Source: JALOAD01 sp023228995 [NCBI: Candidatus Muiribacterium halophilum]
GTDB lineage: Bacteria; Muiribacteriota; Muiribacteriia; Muiribacteriales
Length of the DNA stretch: 16,191 nt
Assembly: GCA_023228995.1 (NCBI GenBank)
Contig: JALOAD010000066.1
Location: 1 to 16,191 of the forward strand
Direction of reading: 5' to 3'
The notes beneath the pieces are model-generated. The model saw nothing but the letters and a program-made list of their open reading frames with translations, had not been told where the DNA came from and searched no databases. The translations under genes and the position numbers were made by a program. Below, piece after piece: positions 4,152 through 12,239 of this stretch (its first letter is position 1; every line of letters begins with the position of its first letter).

Positions 4152-7127
4152 TCATAATTTATCTTGTAATTTCTGGTATGTATCTATTGGGCCTATCATT
4201 TGTATTTGTTCATCTATTGCTTCGAAGTGTTTTTTTGCACATTTTATCTTTGCTTGTTCTACTTGTGTTATGTTTTCAAATAGTTCAGATCCTTTTGTTT
4301 CTACTACAAAATAGAGTTTTTCTGTATTGTCTTTTTCTATTAATATTGCCCAGTCTGGGTTGTAATTGCCTAATGGGGTGTCGATTTTGAACCATCTTGG
4401 GAGTTTTGTATAGACTTTGACTTCTTTTGAATTTTCAAGTTTTTCTGCAAAGTCGCTTTCTACTGTTGAATCACATAATACATGGTCATATACAGATTTC
4501 TGACTTTCTATCATGTTTTTTGATAGATAGCCATATAATTCTGTGTTTTCAAAGAGTTCCTGTGTGTAATAGTAATTGCTTCCTAATTTCTGGTATTTGA
4601 TTCCATCTACTATTGAATGTCTCATTTTTGTTTTTATGATTTTCAGGACTTCTTCTATATATTTTTGTGGATTTCTTTTGAGTTGGTCTATCTTTTCTGA
4701 TTTTACAATAATTTCAACTATTGTTTTTCTTGTAAGGTGTGTCTCATTTTGAAGATATGTTATAATATCAGGGATCTGATAATTTATTCCTGTTATTTCT
4801 TCATAGGATTCGGAGTTTTTTTCCTGTGTTCCATCTACTCCTGATTCATCTATTTTTACTTTTGTATCTATTGTTCTGAATTTTGGTTTAGGAACTACAA
4901 GATTATCCTTTATCTGTTTTATTATTTCATCTTTTAATTTTTCTGAGTCAAAATTTACTGAATATGTTGTCTGATATTTTATTTTATCCCAAAGTTTCTT
5001 AAAATCTTCACTTAACGCAATTTGTTTATTATATTTAATATCTTTTCTGTCATCAGCATTTTTTATATTGAAATTATTACCATTCAATTTTCTTAAAAGA
5101 TGATTTATTTCATTTTTTACATGAGAAAACTCTTGAGGTATTTGAACTGAATTATCTTTTATATCAGACTTCAGCTTATCTTTTATATTACCTTTTTTGT
5201 CTATATATTCTTTATTCAGAAAATCATTCCAGAGTTTTTCACTGTTTTGCTGTCCAAGATAATTTTTTTCACCTTTTTCATTTTCAAATATTATTGAAGC
5301 AAATGAATGTTTTTCGATTACTCTGAATCTTATCCCTTCTTCTTCCTCAATTTCTTTCTGAAGATCAGTTGCAAATTGTTCAAAAGATTCATTGGCAATT
5401 ACTGTAAGATTATTTATATCAAATCCATGTAATCTTTCACCATCCTGATTGACACACAGTCTTAAACCTCTTCCTATCTGCTGTCTTTTTTTATCATCAG
5501 ACTTAGTCTGATTTAATGTGCAAATCTGAAAGACATTCGGATTATCCCAACCTTCTTTCAAAGCAGAATGGGAAAATATAAATTTTAATGGAGTATCAAA
5601 AGAAAGAAGTCTTTCTTTATCTTTCATTATTAAGTTATAAGCATTTTCATCATCCTGAGAATTACCGGTTTTAGTCTCAACCATAATACCTTTTTTATCA
5701 ATTGAAAAATAACCTTCATGAACCTTTTCTGATATTGTATCTACATCAACATTATCAAATAATGTTCTGTATTTAGGCTTTTTTATCTCATTTGAATATT
5801 CTTCTTCAAATATCTTTGCATAAACACCTTTTTCAGGATTCCCATCTTTATTGTATAAGCGATAATTTGATACTTTATCAATAAAGAAGAGAGAAAGGAC
5901 TTTAATTCCTTTATTTCTTAGATATAACTCTTTTTCAAGATGTTTTCTTATTGTCTTTCTTATCTGAATTCTTTTTATCTCAAGCTCATCAACTTCACCA
6001 ATTGAATTACCAAGAGATATAGATTGAGAATTTGTAAAATAAATATATTCTGAACCTGGTGTAAAATCAATTTCATCAACAATATATCCGTCATAAACAT
6101 CTCTTCCACCAGATAATTCATAAATATCACTACCTTTTTTTACCCATTTTGCTTCTCTTTTAACACTTCCATCTTTACTAATATCAAATTCAATACGAGC
6201 TTTATAATCTTTTCTATTATCTACTTCAAGAAGCCTTATATAAGGAAGATTACTGTTATTTTCTGTTAAAATGGAAGAAACTTCTATCTGTTTTACAAGC
6301 TGTTTTTCATAAGCATCAACTGAATCAAGCTTATAAACAAGATTATATTTCTCCTTGTGAGTAGCTGAATATCGCAAAGTGCATAAAGGATTTAACTCAG
6401 CAATTGCTTCTTTTGATTTTTTTGTATTATCAACACTCTGAGGTTCATCTATAATAACTATCGGATTTGTCTCTGAGATCAGATCAATAGCTCTAACACC
6501 ATCAGGCATTTTATCACTGAATCTATGAATAATATTAGCCTTACTCTCTTTCTCAGGATCAGAAAAACTTTTTTTGAAAGCATCAATATTTATTATCATT
6601 ATCTGAATTTCAGAAGATACAGCAAAACTTCTAACTTGTTCAAGTTTATTGGAATCATAGACAAAATAATCAAAAATCTTATTATCGTAAAGTTCTTTAA
6701 AATGTTCTTTTGTTATCTCAATAGATTTATTGACACCTTCTTTGATAGCAATAGATGGAACAACAATAATAAACTTTCTGAATCCATAATTTTTATTCAA
6801 TTCAAAAATAGTTTTTAAATAAACATAAGTTTTGCCAGTTCCAGTTTCCATCTCAACAGTAAAATTCATTCCATCTAATTCCGAGCTTTGAGGAATTGCA
6901 TTCATCAACTGAACATTTTTGAGATTTTCAAATATAGCATCTTTATGAAGAAGCAATTTATTACCAATACCAATAGTTTCTTTTTTATCAAAAATTTCTC
7001 CAGGTTTTCTATGATTCTTTTCAACAGTAAACAAAGACTCAACAATTTCCTGTCCTTCAAAAAGTCTCACAATAGAATTTACAGCTTCAGTCTGATAACT
7101 TAAATCTGAATTAAATTTTAATTTCAT
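4152..7127 (-). CDS. res: Type III restriction enzyme, Res subunit
   Basis: The 991-residue protein is a superfamily 2 helicase-endonuclease of the type III Res family, at the usual length. Motif I is METGTGKT (93-100), motif II is DEPQ (227-230), motif III is SAT (254-256) and motif VI is QQIGRGLRL (549-557). The C-terminal nuclease shows PDWAI (P924, D925) and ETK (E943, K945), an intact PD-(D/E)XK site. Together with Mod it would translocate from unmethylated sites using ATP and cleave DNA. The ATG has a strong Shine-Dalgarno (AAGGAG) and starts 11 bp after the mod stop, typical of a mod-res pair. No truncation or frameshift is visible, so it is probably functional. Confidence 0.95.
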   Translation of the reverse strand: MKLKFNSDLSYQTEAVNSIVRLFEGQEIVESLFTVEKNHRKPGEIFDKKETIGIGNKLLLHKDAIFENLKNVQLMNAIPQSSELDGMNFTVEMETGTGKTYVYLKTIFELNKNYGFRKFIIVVPSIAIKEGVNKSIEITKEHFKELYDNKIFDYFVYDSNKLEQVRSFAVSSEIQIMIINIDAFKKSFSDPEKESKANIIHRFSDKMPDGVRAIDLISETNPIVIIDEPQSVDNTKKSKEAIAELNPLCTLRYSATHKEKYNLVYKLDSVDAYEKQLVKQIEVSSILTENNSNLPYIRLLEVDNRKDYKARIEFDISKDGSVKREAKWVKKGSDIYELSGGRDVYDGYIVDEIDFTPGSEYIYFTNSQSISLGNSIGEVDELEIKRIQIRKTIRKHLEKELYLRNKGIKVLSLFFIDKVSNYRLYNKDGNPEKGVYAKIFEEEYSNEIKKPKYRTLFDNVDVDTISEKVHEGYFSIDKKGIMVETKTGNSQDDENAYNLIMKDKERLLSFDTPLKFIFSHSALKEGWDNPNVFQICTLNQTKSDDKKRQQIGRGLRLCVNQDGERLHGFDINNLTVIANESFEQFATDLQKEIEEEEGIRFRVIEKHSFASIIFENEKGEKNYLGQQNSEKLWNDFLNKEYIDKKGNIKDKLKSDIKDNSVQIPQEFSHVKNEINHLLRKLNGNNFNIKNADDRKDIKYNKQIALSEDFKKLWDKIKYQTTYSVNFDSEKLKDEIIKQIKDNLVVPKPKFRTIDTKVKIDESGVDGTQEKNSESYEEITGINYQIPDIITYLQNETHLTRKTIVEIIVKSEKIDQLKRNPQKYIEEVLKIIKTKMRHSIVDGIKYQKLGSNYYYTQELFENTELYGYLSKNMIESQKSVYDHVLCDSTVESDFAEKLENSKEVKVYTKLPRWFKIDTPLGNYNPDWAILIEKDNTEKLYFVVETKGSELFENITQVEQAKIKCAKKHFEAIDEQIQMIGPIDTYQKLQDKL

Positions 7128-7138
7128 AGATCAACTCC

Positions 7139-8995
7139 TTATATACTCTTGATATCTTTGATTTCATACTTATTAAGAAGTTGAACAGCATTAGTCTTAA
7201 CATTGTCATCTCTGAAACTTGAGTCTTTGAAAACAACTCTGGATACATCAGGTTTCAATTCTTTTATCTTCTCACAAATAAATTGAACAACATCAATATC
7301 GATATCATTCTCTAAACACATCAACAAAGCACCGAGTCCGGCTGAGAATATCTTTTTACCTTTAAATTCGTAAGTCTGTATAGGAACTGTAAGATCAATA
7401 CCAAATTTAAGAAGAATCTCAAATAAGATATCCTCATTAGAACGATCAGATTTTATATTATCAATATAATCATATAAATTATCTTCAAGATTTTCATGAT
7501 CTCCAACCCATTCCTTGATATTACTTGAATCAAGTTTAAAAACTTTAAAACCAGTATCTAAATCTTTTATATTTTCATTATCTTTATTTTCTTCCAGTAT
7601 CTTTTTACCAGCTCTTCTGATTCTCTCTTTACCAATTTCACAGATATTTTTATAACCTGCTTTAAATGCTTCAGAGTTTTCATCACAAGGTTCAGGAAGT
7701 TGAACCATTATATATTTTCTATTACCACCATCTTCAGCATTTAATTGCATAGTTGCATGGGCGGTTGTAGAAGACCCAGAGAAAAAATCAAGAATGATGT
7801 CATTTTGGTTACCTTTAAAAGTTGAAGACAACACTATTTTTTGTAAAAGATTAACTGGTTTAGGATTTGAAAAAGGAGAATTACCTTTAGAAACACTAAA
7901 AATATCTTCCATTTCTCGAATACCATCTGCTGTTAAATGTTTAGAAATTTTATCAATATTTAATATACTATGAAATTTTGAAAAATCTTCGGAAACTTTT
8001 CTTAATTTTCCTATTATATTCATTCCATAATCTTTTGGAATTAAAATATATTCATTATTAGCTAAACCATAATCAATTTTGTCTTTAAACTCTTGATCTC
8101 TAAACTCTAAAATTTCTTCATAATGTAAATTACCATATTTACCAAACTCTTTTCGTATAGCATCTTCTTGAATCCAATATATTTCATTATCTATTTCAAT
8201 TTTTTTTCCTCTTATGTCTTTTGGTCTTTTTAAATTATCAAATATCATTATGTTTTTGGCGTATACAAGTAAATATTCATGACCATTAATCACATGTTTA
8301 GCTTGTCCTCCACCTTCTGAAGTATTAATTATAAGATCTTTAATAAAATTATCTTCTCCAAATATCTCATCACAAATTTTACGTAAATTATGGACTTCAT
8401 TATCATCTATTGAAATGAAGATAACTCCATCTTCTCTCAGCAAATTTCTTGCAAGCAATAATCTCGGATACATCATATTTAGCCAGTCAGTGTGATATCT
8501 ACCAGATGACTCAGAATTTGTAGATAACTTTCTACCTTCTGAATCCACCTGATTGGTCTGAATGAGATAATTTTTTATATTATCACGAAAATCATCTTTA
8601 TATACAAAATCTTTGCCTGTGTTATATGGAGGGTCAATATAGATCATTTTAATTTTATTGTAATAGCTTTTCTGAAGTATTTTTAAGACTTCTAAATTAT
8701 CACCTTCTATATATAAATTTTGAGTTTTATCCCAATCCACGCTTTCTTCCTTATCTGGTCTTAATGTTCCAAAACTTGGAGTAAAAGCAAGTTTTCGTGC
8801 CATAGACTTCCCATTCCAGGTAAATTTATATCTTTCATCTTTATTACCAACAAAATTACCTAAGACTTCCTTTAATGTTCCAAAATCTATTTTATCTTCA
8901 TTAAAGACTTCTGGAAAAATGCTTTTCAATTTTTCTATATTTTCACTCACAATATCTTTACTCCCAGCAAATTTAGAATCACTAATCTTATCCAT
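7139..8995 (-). CDS. mod: Type III DNA methyltransferase, Mod subunit
   Basis: The 618-residue protein is a beta-class N6-adenine methyltransferase. The catalytic motif DPPYNTG is at 121-127 and the AdoMet-binding motif DFFSGSST at 403-410, the order that defines the beta class. The stretch between them (about 195-395) holds the target-recognition region, so the recognised sequence cannot be read from family knowledge. The N-terminus FTWNGKSMARKLAFTPSFGTL and the segment NLYIEGDNLEVLK (93-105) are typical of Mod subunits. It methylates the host site and gives the Mod-Res complex its specificity. Shine-Dalgarno GAGGT precedes the ATG, and it starts 18 bp after the Abi-alpha gene. No simple-sequence repeat of the phase-variable mod type is present beyond an A8 run at about 8200-8207. 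Confidence 0.95.
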   Translation of the reverse strand: MDKISDSKFAGSKDIVSENIEKLKSIFPEVFNEDKIDFGTLKEVLGNFVGNKDERYKFTWNGKSMARKLAFTPSFGTLRPDKEESVDWDKTQNLYIEGDNLEVLKILQKSYYNKIKMIYIDPPYNTGKDFVYKDDFRDNIKNYLIQTNQVDSEGRKLSTNSESSGRYHTDWLNMMYPRLLLARNLLREDGVIFISIDDNEVHNLRKICDEIFGEDNFIKDLIINTSEGGGQAKHVINGHEYLLVYAKNIMIFDNLKRPKDIRGKKIEIDNEIYWIQEDAIRKEFGKYGNLHYEEILEFRDQEFKDKIDYGLANNEYILIPKDYGMNIIGKLRKVSEDFSKFHSILNIDKISKHLTADGIREMEDIFSVSKGNSPFSNPKPVNLLQKIVLSSTFKGNQNDIILDFFSGSSTTAHATMQLNAEDGGNRKYIMVQLPEPCDENSEAFKAGYKNICEIGKERIRRAGKKILEENKDNENIKDLDTGFKVFKLDSSNIKEWVGDHENLEDNLYDYIDNIKSDRSNEDILFEILLKFGIDLTVPIQTYEFKGKKIFSAGLGALLMCLENDIDIDVVQFICEKIKELKPDVSRVVFKDSSFRDDNVKTNAVQLLNKYEIKDIKSI

Positions 8996-9013
8996 ATAAA
9001 CCTCATTGTAAAT

Positions 9014-9718
9014 TTAATTAATACATGCTTCAATAAATTTCACACCCAAAGGTGTCAATGTTATCCTATCAGTTCCCTTATATATCGTAATCGGTTCATT
9101 CCCCATTCTAACACCACCTGTTAAAATCGCAGGTCCTATTAATTGGAGTCTCATTAAATTATTAGCAGCCAAAATATAATTATCAATTGATATATTCAAA
9201 ATTTTTATAAATTGTTCTTTACTTAATGAATATTCATTTACCTTACTCAAATCAAACAGTTTATTTTCACGCTTTAAAATAAAATAAAAATTATTTAATA
9301 AAAAAGCCTCAATTGGGGTAATATTTTTAATCATATCAATAAATCCATATCTGATCTCATTTTCGAAATTAGGATCCATAGCATTTGCAATTAAATTACT
9401 CCATAAATTCTGTAAATTCTGATCTTCTTCTAATGAAGCATTATCTATCAAAGGTAAAGCTAATTTTAATGGAATTGCTTTTGTATTTTCAACTTTTCTT
9501 TCTTTTAATATTTTTTCTACATCATCAGATATTTTCAATATATTTTTCCATCTTATATATTTTAATTTATCATGAATAATTCCAGCAACTTCTTGAATAG
9601 GTTCTTTAAAAACTTTTGCGAAAAAAGAACCTAATTTTTCAGCCTTTTCTAACCCACTTGAACCAAAATTCGCAGCAGCTTCTACAGCTTTTGAAATTTC
9701 TCTAATGTCATTATCCAT
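9014..9718 (-). CDS. Abi-alpha (DUF4393) family protein
   Basis: The 234-residue protein matches DUF4393, also called Abi-alpha (PF14337). The strongest part is IPLKLALPLIDNASLEEDQ (81-99) followed by LQNLWSNLIANAMDP (101-115), the family hallmark. A winged-helix-like C-terminal part ends in ITLTPLGVKFIEAC (220-233). The N-terminus is helical, and no membrane segment is evident. The family is named for abortive infection, but its mechanism is unknown to me. It sits 21 bp after the DUF6119-type gene and 18 bp before mod, so it is embedded in the restriction-modification operon and probably co-transcribed. Its Shine-Dalgarno is AAGGA, nine bases from the ATG. A defence role is inferred from family name and context. 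Confidence 0.85.
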   Translation of the reverse strand: MDNDIREISKAVEAAANFGSSGLEKAEKLGSFFAKVFKEPIQEVAGIIHDKLKYIRWKNILKISDDVEKILKERKVENTKAIPLKLALPLIDNASLEEDQNLQNLWSNLIANAMDPNFENEIRYGFIDMIKNITPIEAFLLNNFYFILKRENKLFDLSKVNEYSLSKEQFIKILNISIDNYILAANNLMRLQLIGPAILTGGVRMGNEPITIYKGTDRITLTPLGVKFIEACIN

Positions 9719-9739
9719 AATTACTTATCCTTTTTTCTT

Positions 9740-11308
9740 CTATCCTCTTTCTACTTTATCTTTTATAAAAATTATTTCAGAATCAATATGCATTAGTTTT
9801 AATCTTTTTAATGTTCTTAACAAACTAATTCTGGAAAAAACCGGTAAATTATCAGATTTTTTAATTTTATCTTTTCTAGAAATAATACCATATATTACTT
9901 TAAATTTTTGTTCATCTATTAAATTATTATATTCAATATTATTTACTAATTTCTTTAATTTTTCACGTGATTCATTTTCCATTCTTAATAATTCAACAGA
10001 ATTTAAACCTTGATTAAATAAATGACTTAAATGAGAAGAACCCGTTGATATTTTTATATGAATTAAATGTAAAAATCCATCTTTTTCACATATAAGATCA
10101 CAAGGTTCTACAGCAGTTTGTTTTTTTATTGATATATTTGATTTATCTAAACATATAATTTTATTATCTTTCGCAGTCTTTTTATTATAATCATCTTCCC
10201 TTTTTTGATTACATTCTATTAATATATTAGAATCCTTAAAATAAGGATCTAACTCTTTTTTTAATTTTTTTATATAATCTGTTTCAATATAATACCATTC
10301 ACCTTCACATAAATGATAATGATTTTTTTTATATTCACAATCAAATATCAAACTTTTATATATAGAAATAGACCTCTTTATTTTAAGGTTTTCATCTATA
10401 ATATTTAATGTATGTTTTTTTAAATCATCCAAACCTAAATTCTGAACATGATGATTGTCATATAAATATTTTTTGTAATTTTCAATAAAAACATCTTCAT
10501 ATATATTATTTTTTCCACCAGCACCCAGATATTTAAAATTATATGAGTAAGAATAATCTAATATGTCTGAATTTGTTAGAAACAAATTATCTGAATTTTT
10601 ATTAAAATTATCTATTAATTTTTTATTTAATTTTTCTATTATTTCTGGATCGCTTTCTGGTTTAATATTTTGAATATCAGGAAAATTTGTTTTAAAATCA
10701 TCTTTTTTATAAATATTATATAATAATTCACATAATTTTATGATTTTTTTAGCTTCAACATTCGAACTAATTCTAATATTATTAGCTCCAGTTATTCTTC
10801 TGAAATTATTAATATATTCATCTTTTACTTTACCAGTTAATTTTTTTATAATTGACTCATCATTATTTATATCAAAAAAAGTTAATTCTGATTCTGTAGG
10901 ACTTTGAATTCTTTCTCTTTTAGCGGTTTCTGGTTGTAAAATATCTGTTGATTTTAATTTTTTAGAATCTATTGCATTTAAAGTTGTCCTTAATCCAAAA
11001 TCATATTCATAACAATCCTCTTTTAAATAATGATATGTATGCCCAAAAGTTAAAACAAAACATCTTTCTTCTAAATTCAAAAATACTAATGCTCCGTTTA
11101 ATACTTGTTCAAGATCTTCATAAATTCCCCAATAATCTTTCCACCAAGGTGATGTGGGTTTGTTCTTTAATAAAAATAATTTACTGTTTATTGGTAAATT
11201 ATCAACTTTTTGTAAAGACCCATCTAAATTTTTATAATCTTTTAAAGAATTTTTTTCATTAAAACCTTCTTTTAATAAATATATTGAAAAGTTTCTACTT
11301 TTTGCCAT
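9740..11308 (-). CDS. DUF6119 / TIGR04141-like sporadically distributed protein
   Basis: The 522-residue protein resembles the TIGR04141/DUF6119 family. Features are SIYLLKEGF near the N-terminus (8-16), FVLTFGHTYHYL (84-95), DFGLRTTLNAID (103-114), and SPTESELTFFDIN (136-148). A C-terminal segment runs AVEPCDLI (399-406), LIHIKIS (415-421) and SSHLSHLFNQGLNS (424-437). The CDLI...HIK part has the shape of a PD-(D/E)XK core in which D404 and K419 are present but the middle acid is H417. It may be a diverged nuclease or a non-catalytic DNA-binding fold. Shine-Dalgarno AAGGAA precedes the ATG. It opens the tightly spaced five-gene block. The family has no established function that I know, and the assignment is from recalled motifs. 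Confidence 0.72.
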   Translation of the reverse strand: MAKSRNFSIYLLKEGFNEKNSLKDYKNLDGSLQKVDNLPINSKLFLLKNKPTSPWWKDYWGIYEDLEQVLNGALVFLNLEERCFVLTFGHTYHYLKEDCYEYDFGLRTTLNAIDSKKLKSTDILQPETAKRERIQSPTESELTFFDINNDESIIKKLTGKVKDEYINNFRRITGANNIRISSNVEAKKIIKLCELLYNIYKKDDFKTNFPDIQNIKPESDPEIIEKLNKKLIDNFNKNSDNLFLTNSDILDYSYSYNFKYLGAGGKNNIYEDVFIENYKKYLYDNHHVQNLGLDDLKKHTLNIIDENLKIKRSISIYKSLIFDCEYKKNHYHLCEGEWYYIETDYIKKLKKELDPYFKDSNILIECNQKREDDYNKKTAKDNKIICLDKSNISIKKQTAVEPCDLICEKDGFLHLIHIKISTGSSHLSHLFNQGLNSVELLRMENESREKLKKLVNNIEYNNLIDEQKFKVIYGIISRKDKIKKSDNLPVFSRISLLRTLKRLKLMHIDSEIIFIKDKVERG

Positions 11309-11440
11309 TTTATGTTCCTTATTATTATTTATAAAATCAGTATTTAATAATTTTTTTATTTATTTTCCTTTAACAATAAAACTACTTAAAAAATTTTCTG
11401 TTTTTAGATTATTCAAATAGTAATAATCTTTCTTTATTTC

Positions 11441-11466
11441 TAAACCCGTCGAATTCGACGGGTTTA
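11441..11466. terminator. Perfect 26-bp palindrome between the two gene blocks
   Basis: A perfect inverted repeat centred on an EcoRI-like GAATTC core spans 11441-11466, with GC-rich arms ACCCGTCG/CGACGGGT and AT ends. It lies 20 bp after the DUF4391 stop, where a transcript end is expected. On the minus strand the only U-rich part is the end of the 3' arm, so termination would be imperfect. A protein-binding site is the alternative. The rest of the 178-bp gap holds AT-rich sequence and the Shine-Dalgarno of the next gene. Confidence 0.5.
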
Positions 11467-11486
11467 AATATTTTAACAAGTTAATT

Positions 11487-12239
11487 TTAGACATTCAAAA
11501 GCTCCTCTAATTTTCCTTCAAGTTTTTTGATCTTTATATTTATTTCAACTTTTTCAGAAAAGGATTTATCTTTTTTATTTATATCTTTTCTTAATCTTGA
11601 TATTTCCTTGTTTATTTCTCCAATTTCACTAAGCATTTGTTCTGATTTGTATGATTGTTCTTTATCTTCTATATTTATGTTTTTATCTATCTTTATTGCA
11701 TTGAAGTTTATTGTTATTCTAATTAGATCATTGTATAGTTCAAAAAGATTTTCCCTGTTTCTTTTCGTTAAATCTAATGCCTTTAAATATGTGTTTGTGC
11801 TGAAATTATTTTCGTTTATATCTATCCAGTCAGTATTTACAGTTTTTTCTATTACTCTTTTGCTTTTATCAGCAAGATTTATTCTTTTGTGTGCTATTGA
11901 AAAAATAAGATTTTCCTGATTTTCTATTATAATAAATACAGGATTAATTATTGCTTTATGTAATATTTCACTTATTTTCTGATATTTTTCTTTATTTCTG
12001 ATATTTACATACAGAAATGGTATTTCCTCATATTTATAATCTTGGGTTATGTATGTTTCAATATGGCTTTTGGATTTATTTATTTTATATAAACTATATA
12101 TTGATTCAATTTCTTCTTTGATTGCCCTTAATTCTGTTTTGGTAAGTTCAGAATATTCATTGAATAATTTCTTGTTTATTCTTGTATTGACTATTTCGGT
12201 GTCTTTTACATTGAATATCTGATTTAGTAATTCTATCAA
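11487..12239 (-). CDS. DUF4391 domain protein, coupled to the helicase
   Basis: The 250-residue protein fits DUF4391 (PF14335). It has an N-terminal LLNQIFN...INKKLFNEYSELT part, ESIYSLYKINKSKSHI (45-60), EEIPFLYVNIRN (71-82), and a segment with AIINPVFIII (95-104). The C-terminal 60 residues are a charged coiled coil (about 190-248). The start is TTG at 12239-12237, overlapping the helicase TGA stop as TTGA, with a strong Shine-Dalgarno AAGGAG upstream. Translation is thus coupled to the helicase, which points to a complex or a fixed ratio of the two. The function is unknown. In my recollection this family often accompanies helicases and DNA methyltransferases in defence loci. Confidence 0.8.
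   Translation of the reverse strand: MIELLNQIFNVKDTEIVNTRINKKLFNEYSELTKTELRAIKEEIESIYSLYKINKSKSHIETYITQDYKYEEIPFLYVNIRNKEKYQKISEILHKAIINPVFIIIENQENLIFSIAHKRINLADKSKRVIEKTVNTDWIDINENNFSTNTYLKALDLTKRNRENLFELYNDLIRITINFNAIKIDKNINIEDKEQSYKSEQMLSEIGEINKEISRLRKDINKKDKSFSEKVEINIKIKKLEGKLEELLNV

Noticed and set aside
5496-5512. Perfect 7-bp inverted repeat ATCAGAC/GTCTGAT
   Set aside because: It lies inside res, next to the conserved motif VI coding region, so it is explained by coding sequence and chance.
9705-10013. Plus-strand 102-residue frame opposite the DUF6119-type gene
   Set aside because: Its hydrophobic, Phe/Ser/Leu-rich translation is what the antisense of an AT-rich Lys/Glu-rich gene gives, and it has no ribosome binding site.
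11527-11919. Plus-strand 130-residue frame opposite DUF4391
   Set aside because: It is an antisense of the coiled-coil part of DUF4391. The apparent membrane-like sequence is a by-product of AT-rich codons.
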